Assembly: GCA_947089905.1 (NCBI GenBank)
Contig: CAMUMG010000008.1
Location: 87,482 to 151,481 of the forward strand
Direction of reading: 5' to 3'
Origin: an uncultured Lachnospiraceae bacterium
GTDB taxonomy: Bacteria; Bacillota; Clostridia; Lachnospirales; Lachnospiraceae
Length of the DNA stretch: 64,000 nucleotides
Part shown: positions 18,176 to 28,690 of the stretch, piece after piece
Numbering within the stretch: the stretch's first letter is position 1
Layout of the letters: every line of letters begins with the position of its first letter
Notes under the pieces: generated by a model
The model's database searches: none
The model's input: only the letters and a program-made list of their open reading frames with translations
What the model was told of the DNA's origin: nothing
Position numbers and translations under genes: made by a program

Positions 18176-19645
18176 ATGAAATCTATTTGGAGCGAAACAG
18201 CACAGATACCTAAATATCCTTTTCTTTCTGGAAAATGTTTTACAAAAACAGCGATCATTGGAGGAGGAATAACAGGAATCTTAATTTCCTACTTTTTAAA
18301 TGAGGCAGGAGAGGAAAATGTTATCTTAGAGGCAAATGAAATTGCAAGCGGACAGACAAAAAATACAACAGCAAAAGTAACTTCTCAACATGGTTTGATT
18401 TATTCAAAACTACTAGTTCAAGTTGGTAAAGAAAAAACAAGTCAATATGCAAAAGCGAATCAAAATGCAGTTTTAGAATACGAAAAATTAATTCAGACAA
18501 AAGGACTTTCTTGTGATTGGAAGAGAATTCCTTCTTATTTATATTCATGCAGAGATGTTGCATTATTGAAGAAAGAAGAACAGGCAGCAAAAGAAGTTGG
18601 ATTAAAGGTATCTTTTACAACAAATACAAAACTGCCCTTTCCTGTTCGTTCTGCCTTAAAACAGGAAAATCAGGCACAGTTTCATCCCTTAAAGTTTCTT
18701 ATAGGTCTTTTAAATGAAATGACTATCTATGAACATACAAAAGTGGAGAAAATTGAAAACACAAAAAATGGACTTTATTTACTTTATACTTCAAAGGGAA
18801 TCGTTACTGCAAAAAGAGTTATTTTTGCATCACATTATCCATTTATCAATGTACCAGGATATTATTTTATAAGGATGCACCAAGAACGGAGTTATTGTAT
18901 AGCATTTCGTAATGCACAAATATTAGATGGAATGTATTTTGGAATTGATCCAGATGGATTATCGTTTCGAAATACAGAAGAATATTTGATTTTAGGAGGA
19001 GGCAGTCATAGAACTGGTGAAAGTAGAAAGGGCAAACAGTATGAAAGACTTAAAAAGGCAGCAGCAGAATTTTATCCAAAAGCAAAAGAACAAACGGCTT
19101 GGTCAGCTCAAGATTGTATGCCTTTAGACAATATTCCCTATATTGGAAGATTTTCAAAAACAAAACCAAATTGGTATGTAGCTACAGGATTTCAAAAATG
19201 GGGAATGACTAGTTCAATGGTAGCAGCACAATTAATTTGTGATTTAATTATAGGAAAAAAGAATGAGTATGAAACTCTTTTTTCTCCACAAAGAGTTCCA
19301 ACTCTTTTTTCTGTTCCACAGATTTTGGATGAGGGAAAGCATGCTTTCAAAGGACTAGCAAGGCGTTTATTTTTATTTCCAAAGCAACAGATAGAACAAA
19401 TTCCTGTAGGACAGGGAAAGGTAATAGAGTATCGGGGGGAAAAGTTAGGAGTGTATAAAGAAAAAGATGGGACAATCCACGCGGTTTCTGTGAAGTGTCC
19501 ACATTTGGGCTGTGAACTTAACTGGAATCCAGAAGAACTTAGTTGGGATTGTCCATGTCATGGTTCGAGATTTACATTTGATGGGCATTTAATCGATGGA
19601 CCTGCACAAAGTAATCTAAAAAAGAAAAAATCTTTAAAAAAATAG
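18176..19645 (+). CDS. FAD-dependent oxidoreductase with C-terminal Rieske [2Fe-2S] domain
   Basis: A 489-residue two-domain protein. Residues ~24-360 are a DAO-type FAD domain with the dinucleotide motif IIGGGITGIL (about 28-37) and GYYFIRMHQERSY in the substrate region; YVATGFQKWGMTSSMVAA is the C-terminal FAD contact. Residues ~400-489 are a Rieske domain with CPHLGC and CPCHGSRF, supplying the two Cys and two His ligands. Family members, often of similar length, oxidise amine-type substrates in Firmicutes, but the substrate is unknown. It has its own AAAAGGAG site and stands alone before galT. Confidence 0.9.
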   Translation: MKSIWSETAQIPKYPFLSGKCFTKTAIIGGGITGILISYFLNEAGEENVILEANEIASGQTKNTTAKVTSQHGLIYSKLLVQVGKEKTSQYAKANQNAVLEYEKLIQTKGLSCDWKRIPSYLYSCRDVALLKKEEQAAKEVGLKVSFTTNTKLPFPVRSALKQENQAQFHPLKFLIGLLNEMTIYEHTKVEKIENTKNGLYLLYTSKGIVTAKRVIFASHYPFINVPGYYFIRMHQERSYCIAFRNAQILDGMYFGIDPDGLSFRNTEEYLILGGGSHRTGESRKGKQYERLKKAAAEFYPKAKEQTAWSAQDCMPLDNIPYIGRFSKTKPNWYVATGFQKWGMTSSMVAAQLICDLIIGKKNEYETLFSPQRVPTLFSVPQILDEGKHAFKGLARRLFLFPKQQIEQIPVGQGKVIEYRGEKLGVYKEKDGTIHAVSVKCPHLGCELNWNPEELSWDCPCHGSRFTFDGHLIDGPAQSNLKKKKSLKK

Positions 19646-19717
19646 TTTTCTTTCAGGATAGATTAGTCTATAATAGCAATATAGTAATTTAAATAAATGT
19701 AAAAAGGGGACACATTT

Positions 19718-21223
19718 ATGATAGGAGAAAGTATTCAAAAACTGATTGATTATGGGTTGGAGCATAAATTATTGGAAAAGGAAGATGTAATTTATTGCAC
19801 AAACCAGATATTAGAGGCACTACAAAGAGTAAGTCTGGAAGAAAAAATGTTAGCATCTAAAACGGAGAGTAAAGACTTAGAAGAAATTTTAAAACCCCTT
19901 GTAGAGGATGCTATAGCCCGTAAGGTGATTGAGGATACCCAAACAGAAAGAGACTTATTTGATACAAAGTTAATGGGGTTACTTACACCAAGACCTTCTA
20001 ATGTAATTCGAACTTTTTGGGAAAAATATAAATTATCTCCAAAGGAAGCAACCGATTTCTTTTATACATTTAGTCAGGATTCCGATTATATACGTAGATA
20101 TCGAATTTTAAAAGATATGAAATGGAAGACAAAGACTTCCTTTGGGGAATTAGATATTACGATTAATCTTTCTAAGCCAGAAAAAGATCCAAAAGCTATT
20201 GCAGCGGCGAAAAACCAAAAACAGTCTGGTTATCCAAAATGTCTGCTCTGTGCTGAAAATGAAGGGTATGCAGGACATTTAAGTCACCCTGCAAGACAAA
20301 ATCATAGAATTATTCCGGTTAAAATTGACGGTGGATCGTGGGGCTTTCAATATTCTCCTTATGTTTATTATAATGAACATTGTATCGTATTTAATCAAGA
20401 GCATATTCCAATGAAGATTGATAAAAGTGTATTTCGAAAACTGTTTTCTTTTGTAGAACAGTTTCCACATTATTTTATTGGTTCAAATGCGGATCTGCCA
20501 ATAGTAGGTGGCTCTATTTTAACTCATGAGCATTTTCAGGGAGGAAATTATGAGTTCGCGATGGCAAAAGCTCCAATCGAACAAGAAGTTATATTTTGTG
20601 GATTTGAAGAGATAAAGGCAGGAATAGTAAAGTGGCCAATGTCTGTAATTAGACTTTCGGGGCAAGAACCAGAGCGTTTAACTGATTTAGCAGATCATAT
20701 TTTAACTTGCTGGAGAGGATATACAGATGAAGAGGCATTTATTTTTGCCGAAACAAACGGAGAATTACATAATACAATTACACCGATTGCAAGACGCAGA
20801 GGAGAAAAATTTGAACTGGATTTAGTACTTCGCAATAATATTACAACAGAGGAACATCCATTAGGTGTCTATCATCCTCATGCAAATTTACATCATATTA
20901 AAAAAGAAAATATTGGTCTAATTGAAGTAATGGGACTAGCAGTACTTCCTTCAAGATTAAAACAGGAATTGACTCTTTTAGGAGAAGCTATGTTAGAAGG
21001 AAGAGATCTTTTGAAGGAAGAAACTTTGGTAAAACATAAAGATTGGGCGCAAGAAATTTTAAAGAGACATCCAGAATTTTCAAAGGAGACTATGGATTCT
21101 ATTTTAAAAGAGGAAACAGGACAAGTCTTTTTACAGGTTTTAAAGGATGCAGGAGTATATTCGAATACAGAAGAAGGAAGAAAACAGTTTTCTAAGTTTT
21201 TGTATACTGTTGGAATGAGATAA
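19718..21223 (+). CDS. galT: UDP-glucose--hexose-1-phosphate uridylyltransferase, class II GalT
   Basis: A 501-residue enzyme of the Firmicutes-type (class II) GalT family, longer than the ~350-residue E. coli type. It swaps UMP between UDP-glucose and galactose-1-phosphate in the Leloir pathway. Recognisable blocks are GLLTPRPSNVIRTFWEKY, GYPKCLLCAENEGYAG, HPARQNHRIIP, TPIARRRGEKFELDLVLRNN and GVYHPHANLHHIKKENIGLIE. galK and galE are not adjacent. UDP-galactose from this pathway would also be the substrate of the glf gene about 28 kb downstream. Confidence 0.95.
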   Translation: MIGESIQKLIDYGLEHKLLEKEDVIYCTNQILEALQRVSLEEKMLASKTESKDLEEILKPLVEDAIARKVIEDTQTERDLFDTKLMGLLTPRPSNVIRTFWEKYKLSPKEATDFFYTFSQDSDYIRRYRILKDMKWKTKTSFGELDITINLSKPEKDPKAIAAAKNQKQSGYPKCLLCAENEGYAGHLSHPARQNHRIIPVKIDGGSWGFQYSPYVYYNEHCIVFNQEHIPMKIDKSVFRKLFSFVEQFPHYFIGSNADLPIVGGSILTHEHFQGGNYEFAMAKAPIEQEVIFCGFEEIKAGIVKWPMSVIRLSGQEPERLTDLADHILTCWRGYTDEEAFIFAETNGELHNTITPIARRRGEKFELDLVLRNNITTEEHPLGVYHPHANLHHIKKENIGLIEVMGLAVLPSRLKQELTLLGEAMLEGRDLLKEETLVKHKDWAQEILKRHPEFSKETMDSILKEETGQVFLQVLKDAGVYSNTEEGRKQFSKFLYTVGMR

Positions 21224-21240
21224 TAACAGGGAGTGATGAT

Positions 21241-23607
21241 ATGGGGATTTTACAAAAGTTCCGAAAAGCGATGGGGGCAATTCCTAAAGATACACAAACA
21301 AAGTTAGAACAGCAGTGTGAACAGCTCAGGGAACAGTTAACGCCGATCTTTAATGAGTTAGAAGCTGTTGATTTGACAGGAAAAGAATATCATCCATTGG
21401 AGGAAGCAGTACAAAAGAAGGAAAATTGGGAAGAAATTTTAGAATCTGTTAAGACAATGGAACGAAGAGTTTATAAGACATTTAATTATGGGGCATTAAA
21501 AAAGGAAAGAGAAGAGTTAGAAAAAGTATGTAAACAGTTAGAAGAGCTCTTTAGAGATAACAATCAAAAATATAGCAGGCGTCAGGCAATGGCTTATTCT
21601 GCCAGACTTCTACCTGTAGAGGGACACCGTTTAGATTTTGAACAGCTTTGTGTGATTGTAAATCCAGCAAAAAATCATCTGCTTGTTGGAGGAGCTGGAA
21701 CAGGTAAGACTTCTATCATTATTGGATTAGTAAAATACCTAATACATTTCCAAAATTATAATCCAAAGGAAATTTTGATACTTTCTTATACCAAAGATTA
21801 TGTAAAAGAGATGCAAAGAAGAATCTTAAAAGAATGTAAAGCCATTCCAAGAATAGAAACTTTTCAGAAATTAGGATTGGAAATTGTTTCAGAGGTTGAT
21901 GGAAAAAAACCAAATAGTTCTGGAAAGGGTTTATTAGAGGAAGTAGTTCGGGAAACATTTCAACAGTCATTACAAAAAGAGTGGTATCAAAAAGTATTTT
22001 TATTTTACCAACTTTATGCGAAGATTCCTGTAAAAAGTTGGACACAACTTGGAAATGAAGAAGAGACACAACAAAATTCTTTTGTAACGTTTTTAGGAGA
22101 GTCTGTACAAAATCATGCACAAGTTCTAATTGCTAACTTTTTATTTCAGTTTGGAGTTACTTATCAATATAAAACATCCTATCAAACTAATATAAATCTC
22201 AAAAGAGTTGGAGAATATTGTCCAGATTTCTATCTTCCAGACTATGGAATTTATATAGAATATTTTGAGTTAAATCACAATAAAAAGAGTTCAGAAGAGA
22301 TAAAGTGGAAACAAAAACTTCATAAACGCTGTAAAACAATATTAGTAGAGGCATATGGATTTGAATTAGAGGAAGGTATACTACTTAGACAGTTAAAAAA
22401 ACGACTCAAAAAACAAGGAGTTGTTTTAAAGGAAAACGAAGATCTTTTTAAAGTACCATTTGATATAACAGAACAAGTTTCTTTAGAAAGATTTTTTGTT
22501 ACGATTATAGAGCAGATGGAAAGTTGTCGTTATACACTTTACGAGGCAAGACAACAAAATAAACAACGTCCTTTAAGAGAACAGACAGCAAATCAATTTA
22601 TTTTAAAGTTAGTTGAACCACTATATGAGGCATATCATGAAGAGTTACAAAAAAGAAATGAAATGGATATTCACGAAATACTTTGGAAGGCGACAGACTA
22701 TCTGAAAAGTAAAAAATATTATCATAATTATAAAATTGTGATAGTAGACGAGTACCAAGATATTTCAAATTCCAGATTTGAACTTTTAAAGGCATTGCGT
22801 TTTCAAAAAGAATTTCGATTATTTTGCATAGGAGATGATTGGCAGAGTATTTATCGTTTTTCTGGAAGCGAAATGAATCATATTTTAAATTTTGAAAAAG
22901 ATTGGGGAATTAGTGAGATTGACTATTTAAAGACAAGTTATCGGCTTTCACCCAATGCAGTTAAGTTAAGCAACCAGTTTATCTTGAAAAATCAAAATCA
23001 AAAAGAAAAGGAATTGTATTCAGGACTGCATCAAGAGGAAACAGCAGTAGAACGTATCTGTGCAGAAGATCAACAAGAGTCCATACAAAAGATTCCAAGT
23101 AGACTTTTAAGACTTTCCGAAAACAGCAGAGTATTTTTACTTGGTCGTTATATTACAGATCGGGATTATTTATTTCAAATTTCGGACTTTGAATGTTGTT
23201 ATAATAATGTAACAGGAAGATTAGATGTTAAATATAAAAAACGTCCTGATCTTCAGATTACATTTTTAACAATTCATGAGTCAAGAGGACTTGAGGCAGA
23301 TTATGTATTTGTATTAAATAATTTAAAAATAGGGAGAGGATTTCCAGTTGTACGCCAAAATCTTTCTATTTTAAATCTTTTTGGAAGTGGAGAAGACTTT
23401 CCTGATGCAGAAGAACGAAGATTATTTTATGTGGCAATGACTCGTGCTATCTATCAGACATTCTTTGTATTGGAAAAGGAAAATGAGAGTGAGTTTATTC
23501 AAGAACTATCAAAGATTAGGGAGGGTTATAACTATATCAAAAAGTTAAAGAGTAAGGGGGAAGAAAAAATTTATGCAGCAGGTAACACTCGGCAAAACGG
23601 GAATTAG
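21241..23607 (+). CDS. UvrD/Rep-family DNA helicase, helicase IV-like, with embedded nuclease-like segment
   Basis: A 788-residue SF1A helicase. It has Walker A GGAGTGKTS (about 150), Walker B/motif II VDEYQDIS (about 502), motif III GDDWQSIYRFSGS, motif IV-like LKTSYRLS, motif V LTIHESRGLEADYVF and motif VI RRLFYVAMTRA. N-terminal residues 1-120 are coiled-coil. Between motifs Ia and II is an insert (about 321-380) with YCPDFYLPDYGIYIEYFELN followed by WKQKLHKRCKTILVEAY, resembling the PD-(D/E)xK-like insert of helicase IV relatives. It probably unwinds DNA during repair. It overlaps the aldo/keto reductase gene by 35 bases. Confidence 0.87.
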   Translation: MGILQKFRKAMGAIPKDTQTKLEQQCEQLREQLTPIFNELEAVDLTGKEYHPLEEAVQKKENWEEILESVKTMERRVYKTFNYGALKKEREELEKVCKQLEELFRDNNQKYSRRQAMAYSARLLPVEGHRLDFEQLCVIVNPAKNHLLVGGAGTGKTSIIIGLVKYLIHFQNYNPKEILILSYTKDYVKEMQRRILKECKAIPRIETFQKLGLEIVSEVDGKKPNSSGKGLLEEVVRETFQQSLQKEWYQKVFLFYQLYAKIPVKSWTQLGNEEETQQNSFVTFLGESVQNHAQVLIANFLFQFGVTYQYKTSYQTNINLKRVGEYCPDFYLPDYGIYIEYFELNHNKKSSEEIKWKQKLHKRCKTILVEAYGFELEEGILLRQLKKRLKKQGVVLKENEDLFKVPFDITEQVSLERFFVTIIEQMESCRYTLYEARQQNKQRPLREQTANQFILKLVEPLYEAYHEELQKRNEMDIHEILWKATDYLKSKKYYHNYKIVIVDEYQDISNSRFELLKALRFQKEFRLFCIGDDWQSIYRFSGSEMNHILNFEKDWGISEIDYLKTSYRLSPNAVKLSNQFILKNQNQKEKELYSGLHQEETAVERICAEDQQESIQKIPSRLLRLSENSRVFLLGRYITDRDYLFQISDFECCYNNVTGRLDVKYKKRPDLQITFLTIHESRGLEADYVFVLNNLKIGRGFPVVRQNLSILNLFGSGEDFPDAEERRLFYVAMTRAIYQTFFVLEKENESEFIQELSKIREGYNYIKKLKSKGEEKIYAAGNTRQNGN

Positions 23608-24601
23608 AGTGAATAAAAATGGATTTGGTGCACTGCCAATTCAAAGAATTTCAAAAAAGGAAGCATCAACACTGCTTTTAAAAGCATACGATAATGGAAT
23701 TACATTTTTTGATACAGCAAGATTTTATACAGATAGTGAGGAAAAAATAGGGGAGGCACTTTCCTGTGTCCGTTCTCATATTATTATTGCAACAAAGACA
23801 GGTGCAATAACTGTAAAAGCTTTTCAAGAGGATTTAGAAACTTCACTTCGTCTTTTAAAAACAGATTATATTGATTTATATCAATTTCATAATCCAGCAT
23901 TTTGTCCAAAACCGGAAGATGGAAGTGGACTATATGAAGCAATGTGTGAGGCAAGAAAACAGGGAAAAATTCGGCATATAGGTATTACAAATCACAGGTT
24001 AAAAGTAGCAGCAGAAGCGATAGACTCCGGTTTATATGAAACACTTCAATTTCCATTTAGTTATCTTGCGGCACAATCTGAATTGGAATTGGTAGAAACA
24101 TGTAAAAGGGCAAATATGGGTTTTATTGCAATGAAGGCACTTTCTGGTGGACTGATTACAAATTCAAAAGCAGCATATGCTTATCTTAGTCAATTTGACC
24201 ATGTTTTGCCAATTTGGGGAATTCAAAGAGAGAAAGAATTAGAAGAATTTCTTTCCTATCAACAAGATCCACCAAAGATGAACGAAGAGATTTTGACATT
24301 TATTCAAAAGGAGAAAGAAGAGCTTTCAGGAGAATTTTGCAGGGGATGTGGATATTGTATGCCCTGTCCAGCAGGGATTGAAATTAATAATTGTGCAAGG
24401 ATGTCTTTACTGTTACGACGTTCACCTTCACAATTACAGCTTACACCAGAGGTTCAGGAAAAGATGAAAAAAATAGAGAATTGCCTACACTGTGGGCAAT
24501 GTAAAAGCCGCTGTCCTTATGGATTGGATACACCAAAACTACTTGAGAAGAATTATCAAGATTACCAAGAAGTTTTAGCTGGAAAGAAAAGTGTTTCTTA
24601 A
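23573..24601 (+). CDS. Aldo/keto reductase with C-terminal 4Fe-4S ferredoxin domain
   Basis: A 342-residue protein of the COG1453 type. Residues 1-~240 form the AKR barrel: GKTGIRVNKNGFGALPI, DNGITFFDTARFY (catalytic Asp/Tyr region), and IGITNHRLKVA. Residues ~250-330 carry two Cys clusters, CRGCGYCMPCPAG and CLHCGQCKSRCPYG, expected to hold [4Fe-4S] clusters. The Fe-S tail suggests electron transfer with ferredoxin instead of simple NADPH use. The start overlaps the helicase gene and has GGGGGAAG upstream. The substrate is unknown. Confidence 0.92.
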   Translation: MQQVTLGKTGIRVNKNGFGALPIQRISKKEASTLLLKAYDNGITFFDTARFYTDSEEKIGEALSCVRSHIIIATKTGAITVKAFQEDLETSLRLLKTDYIDLYQFHNPAFCPKPEDGSGLYEAMCEARKQGKIRHIGITNHRLKVAAEAIDSGLYETLQFPFSYLAAQSELELVETCKRANMGFIAMKALSGGLITNSKAAYAYLSQFDHVLPIWGIQREKELEEFLSYQQDPPKMNEEILTFIQKEKEELSGEFCRGCGYCMPCPAGIEINNCARMSLLLRRSPSQLQLTPEVQEKMKKIENCLHCGQCKSRCPYGLDTPKLLEKNYQDYQEVLAGKKSVS

Positions 24602-24661
24602 AATTATGGTATATGATCTGCAATTTGTTTTTATCATACTCAAATAATTGGATAAAATATT

Positions 24662-24722
24662 GAAAAGAAAAGAGTTTCTGAAACGTAAATAGAAATTTTA
24701 TGTTTCAGATCTTTTCTTTTTA
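24662..24722 (+). terminator. Rho-independent terminator
   Basis: The arm GAAAAGAAAAGAGTTTCTGA (24662-24681, then AAC) pairs with GTTTCAGATCTTTTCTTTTT (24702-24721) around a 17-base A/T loop. A U-run forms part of the 3' arm. It closes the operon ending with the aldo/keto reductase and lies 50 bases before ftsH. Confidence 0.85.
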
Positions 24723-24768
24723 AGCGATCTATGTTTAAATAGGAGTAGAAAAAAAGGAGTGTGAATAT

Positions 24769-26625
24769 ATGCAGGAAGTAAAACCACCAAAAAAACCGAT
24801 ACTATATTATTACTTGATTGCATTTTTAGTCTTAATGATTTTAAATGCGGTACTGTTTCCTAAGTTGATGACAAAACGGGTGACAGAAGTAGATTATGGA
24901 ACTTTTCTTTCTATGCTTGATTCGAAAGAAATTGCACAGGTACAGATTGAAGAAAATCAGATTATTTTTTCAGATCGTCAAACGCCGACAAATTATTATA
25001 AGACAGGTATCTTAAATGATCCAGCATTAGTAGATCGACTGTATAAAGCAGGAGTTACTTCATTTGGAACTCCAATTATAGAAGAAATGTCTCCATTACT
25101 GAGTTTTATTTTAACTTGGATTTTACCAATTGTTATTATGGTAGTAGTTGGACAGCTTTTAATGCGAAGTATGACAAAACGAATGGGTGGCATGGGAAAT
25201 GCAATGTCATTTGGAAAAAGTAATGCTAAAGTTTATGTGCAATCCACTAGTGGTATTAAGTTTGCAGATGTTGCCGGTGAAGATGAAGCAAAAGAGGTAT
25301 TACAAGAAATTGTAGATTTTCTACACAATCCGCAAAAATATTCTGAAATTGGAGCAAAAATGCCAAAAGGTGCACTTTTAGTTGGACCACCTGGAACTGG
25401 AAAAACACTACTTGCTAAAGCGGTTGCCGGAGAATCAAATGTTCCTTTCTTTTCAATTTCTGGTTCTGAATTTGTAGAAATGTTTGTTGGTATGGGTGCG
25501 GCGAAGGTTAGAGATTTATTTCAGCAGGCAAATGAAAAAGCACCATGTATTGTTTTTATTGATGAGATCGATACCATTGGAAAAAAGCGTGATGGTAGTG
25601 GAATGGCAGGAAATGATGAAAGAGAACAAACTCTAAATCAACTTTTAACAGAGATGGATGGTTTTGACGGAACAAAAGGAGTTATTATTTTAGCAGCTTC
25701 CAACCGACCAGAATCACTAGATCCAGCACTACTTCGTCCGGGAAGATTTGATCGTAGAGTTCCAGTAGAACTTCCAGATTTGATAGGAAGAGAAGCAATT
25801 TTAAAAGTACATGCAAAAGAAATTAAAATCAGTGATGGAGTAGATTTTTCTGTAATAGCCAGAGCAGCAGCAGGGGCATCAGGAGCAGAACTTGCCAATA
25901 TGATCAATGAAGCGGCATTACGTGCCGTAAGAGATGGAAGAAAATTTGTTACACAGGCAGATTTAGAAGAGAGTGTGGAAGTAGTCATTGCAGGTTATCA
26001 AAAAAAGAACAAAGTGCTTTCAGATAAGGAAAAGCTAATTGTGGCATATCATGAAGTAGGACATGCTTTAGTTGCAGCATTACAGACACATTCTGCACCA
26101 GTAACAAAGATTACAATTATTCCTAGAACATCAGGAGCATTAGGATATACTATGCAGGTAGATGAGGGAGAACATAACCTGATGACAAAGGAGGAGATTG
26201 AAAATAAGATTGCTACACTCACTGGAGGAAGAGTAGCAGAAGAACTGATTTTTAATTCGATTACAACTGGAGCATCGAATGATATTGAACAGGCAACTCG
26301 TCTTGCACGTTCTATGATTACTAGGTTTGGAATGAGTGAAGATTTTGGAATGGTGGCATTAGAAACAGTAACAAATCAATATCTTGGTGGAGATACCTCC
26401 CTAGCCTGTTCAAATGAAACAGCTTCTTTAATTGATCAAAAGGTAGTTTCATTAGTAAAGAAACAGTATGAAAAAGCGAAAGATTTACTTGTAGAAAATA
26501 AAGCAAAATTACATGAACTTGCAAAACATTTATATGATCAGGAAACAATTACAGGAGAAGAATTTATGGAAATTCTTCAGAGAAAGACTATGCCAGAAGC
26601 AATAGAGGAAAAGACAGAGTTATAA
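24769..26625 (+). CDS. ftsH: ATP-dependent zinc metalloprotease FtsH
   Basis: A 618-residue membrane-anchored AAA+ protease. Two helices (about 12-32 and 112-132) flank a small extracytoplasmic domain. Then come Walker [11 protein letters not shown] (about 206), pore loop [10 protein letters not shown], Walker [13 protein letters not shown] (about 262), and the arginine-finger/second region [20 protein letters not shown]. The zinc site is HEVGH (about 428) with the downstream acidic ligand region GGRVAEEL. It degrades misfolded membrane proteins and selected regulators. Length and domain order are normal. An AAAGGAG site precedes the ATG. Confidence 0.97.
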   Translation: MQEVKPPKKPILYYYLIAFLVLMILNAVLFPKLMTKRVTEVDYGTFLSMLDSKEIAQVQIEENQIIFSDRQTPTNYYKTGILNDPALVDRLYKAGVTSFGTPIIEEMSPLLSFILTWILPIVIMVVVGQLLMRSMTKRMGGMGNAMSFGKSNAKVYVQSTSGIKFADVAGEDEAKEVLQEIVDFLHNPQKYSEIGAKMPKGALLVGPPGTGKTLLAKAVAGESNVPFFSISGSEFVEMFVGMGAAKVRDLFQQANEKAPCIVFIDEIDTIGKKRDGSGMAGNDEREQTLNQLLTEMDGFDGTKGVIILAASNRPESLDPALLRPGRFDRRVPVELPDLIGREAILKVHAKEIKISDGVDFSVIARAAAGASGAELANMINEAALRAVRDGRKFVTQADLEESVEVVIAGYQKKNKVLSDKEKLIVAYHEVGHALVAALQTHSAPVTKITIIPRTSGALGYTMQVDEGEHNLMTKEEIENKIATLTGGRVAEELIFNSITTGASNDIEQATRLARSMITRFGMSEDFGMVALETVTNQYLGGDTSLACSNETASLIDQKVVSLVKKQYEKAKDLLVENKAKLHELAKHLYDQETITGEEFMEILQRKTMPEAIEEKTEL

Positions 26626-26656
26626 AATTTGTTCTGATAATACAAAAGGTGAAAAA

Positions 26657-27571
26657 ATGTATACGTATCATTTGATGCAATGGTTATTTTTCTTTTATAT
26701 TTATTGTTTTTTTGGATGGTGTTTTGAGTCCTCTTATGTTTCCATAGTAGATAGAAAATGGACAAACAGAGGATTTATGAAAGGACCATGGCTTCCCATT
26801 TATGGTTCTGGAGCGATTGTGATTTTATGGGCAGCACTTCCAGTAAAGAAAAACTTGATTTTAGTTTATATTGTTGGAGCGATTGCAGCAACGCTTTTAG
26901 AATATATAACTGGAGTTTGTATGGAGGCTTTATTTAAAGTACGTTATTGGGATTATTCTAATAGAAAATTTAACTTAAATGGGCATATTTGTTTGACTTC
27001 AACAATTACATGGGGATTTTTAAGTATTGCTATGGTCTATGGATTTCACCGTCCAGTAGAGAGATTTGTTCTTTCAATTCCGGAAGAATTTCTTTCAATT
27101 ATAACACTTATTTTAACTGCAATTATAACAGCAGATTTTGTTAGTTCCTTCCGTACTGCAATGGATATTCGTGAATTACTGATTAAAGCAGAAGAGATGA
27201 AAAAGGAATTAAAACTATTACAAAAGCGGATTGATGTCTATGAAGCAGTTGTTTTAGATGAATTAAAACAGCGTAGAAATCAAAGAAAAGAACAACAAAA
27301 TCAGAGAGTAGAAGAGTTAGAACAAGAGATAAAGCAGCGTTTAGAAAAGCTAAAACATATTGAATTTACCTCTGATATAACAGCAAAATTGTCTCAAAAG
27401 AAGGAAGAACTGTTAGAGTTAAGATTAAAACATATATGTAATCGAGAAAATTATCGAAGCCGTTTAAGCCGTGATAAGTATAAGATGTTGCACCGAAATC
27501 CTTCTGCAGTATCTATGAAGTATAAGGAGTTTTTAGAGGACTTAAAAGAAAGCTTTAAAAAAGAGGATTAA
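26657..27571 (+). CDS. CmpB-like (PF06541-type) membrane protein with C-terminal coiled coil
   Basis: A 304-residue protein. Residues 1-~165 hold four or five helices and the family signature YIYCFFGWCFESSYVS ... NRGFMKGPWLPIYGSGA, plus CMEALFKVRYWDYSNRKFNLNGHICL. This is the family annotated as putative ABC transporter permease; no cognate ATPase is adjacent. Residues ~175-280 form a charged coiled coil, an extension that suggests a cytoplasmic partner. It stands between ftsH and mnmA, 31 bases after the former. Function is unknown. Confidence 0.82.
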   Translation: MYTYHLMQWLFFFYIYCFFGWCFESSYVSIVDRKWTNRGFMKGPWLPIYGSGAIVILWAALPVKKNLILVYIVGAIAATLLEYITGVCMEALFKVRYWDYSNRKFNLNGHICLTSTITWGFLSIAMVYGFHRPVERFVLSIPEEFLSIITLILTAIITADFVSSFRTAMDIRELLIKAEEMKKELKLLQKRIDVYEAVVLDELKQRRNQRKEQQNQRVEELEQEIKQRLEKLKHIEFTSDITAKLSQKKEELLELRLKHICNRENYRSRLSRDKYKMLHRNPSAVSMKYKEFLEDLKESFKKED

Positions 27572-27604
27572 ATAGTAAAAAAGTCTACAGGTTTGGAGGA
27601 AAAA

Positions 27605-28690
27605 ATGGAAAGAGTAGTTGTAGGAATGTCCGGTGGAGTGGATTCTTCAGTAGCAGCATATTTATTAAAAGAGGCTGGATATGAGGTAATTGGAGTGACA
27701 ATGCAGATTTGGCAACAGGAGGACATGTTTTCAAAGGAAGAAAATGGAGGATGCTGTGGATTAAGTGCAGTAGAGGATGCAAAAAGAGTAGCAGAAAAAT
27801 TAGAGATTCCTCATTATGTGATGAATTTTCGTACAGAATTTCAAAATAAGGTTATAGATTATTTTGCAGCGGAATACTACGAAGGCAGAACTCCCAATCC
27901 ATGTATTGCGTGTAACCGCTTTGTAAAATGGGAATCGTTACTTGAGCGATCACTTTTAATTGGAGCAGATTTTATTGCAACTGGTCACTATGCAAGAATT
28001 AAGAAACTTCCTAATCAAAGATATACACTACAAACTTCCATAACTGCAAAGAAAGATCAGACATATGCCCTTTATAATCTAACACAGGAACAATTAAAAC
28101 GAACAAAAATGCCAGTAGGAGATTATACAAAGGAAGAGATTCGTGATATTGCTAAAAAATTAGAACTTCCTGTAGCAAAAAAGCCCGATAGTCAAGAGAT
28201 ATGTTTTGTTCCCGATCATGATTATGCTTCCTTTTTAGAGCACTATACTAAAAAGAAAGCAGAACCGGGAAATTTTATAGATCAAAATAATAAAGTTTTA
28301 GGAAAACATAAGGGTGTAATCCATTACACTGTTGGACAGAGAAAGGGACTTGGACTTGCCCTTGGCTATCCAGCTTTTGTTGTAGAACTTCGACCAGATA
28401 CGAAAGAAGTGGTTTTGGGAACAAATGAGGAACTTTTTGAAAGACATCTGATTTGCAATCAAATCAATCATATGGCAGTAGAAACATTTCTTCCCGGACA
28501 AGAGTTTTTGGCAAAAATACGTTATAATCACAGTGGAGCAATGTGTAAAATTTTAGAGGTTGGTACTGACTGGCTTCGTTTAGAATTTTTAGAACCACAA
28601 AGAGCAATTACTCCCGGTCAAGCAGTTGTCCTTTATCAAGGGGATTATGTGGCAGGGGGCGGAACGATTTTAGGTGCTAAAAAGGGATAA
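27605..28690 (+). CDS. mnmA: tRNA 2-thiouridine(34) synthase MnmA
   Basis: A 361-residue enzyme that thiolates U34 of tRNA(Glu/Gln/Lys). The PP-loop GMSGGVDSS starts at about residue 7; the two catalytic Cys lie in NPCIACNRF (about 100) and SQEICFVPD (about 199). HYTVGQRKGLG and the C-terminal LEFLEPQRAITPGQAVVLY are standard. A TTG at 27593 would extend the frame, but GGAGGA at 27595-27600 points to the ATG at 27605 (MERVVVGMSG). Its end overlaps the convergent PHP gene by 14 bases. Confidence 0.96.
   Translation: MERVVVGMSGGVDSSVAAYLLKEAGYEVIGVTMQIWQQEDMFSKEENGGCCGLSAVEDAKRVAEKLEIPHYVMNFRTEFQNKVIDYFAAEYYEGRTPNPCIACNRFVKWESLLERSLLIGADFIATGHYARIKKLPNQRYTLQTSITAKKDQTYALYNLTQEQLKRTKMPVGDYTKEEIRDIAKKLELPVAKKPDSQEICFVPDHDYASFLEHYTKKKAEPGNFIDQNNKVLGKHKGVIHYTVGQRKGLGLALGYPAFVVELRPDTKEVVLGTNEELFERHLICNQINHMAVETFLPGQEFLAKIRYNHSGAMCKILEVGTDWLRLEFLEPQRAITPGQAVVLYQGDYVAGGGTILGAKKG

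Noticed and set aside
24602..24768. Possible riboswitch or leader upstream of ftsH
   Set aside because: The structure seen is explained by the terminator of the preceding operon; no conserved riboswitch core is recognisable.
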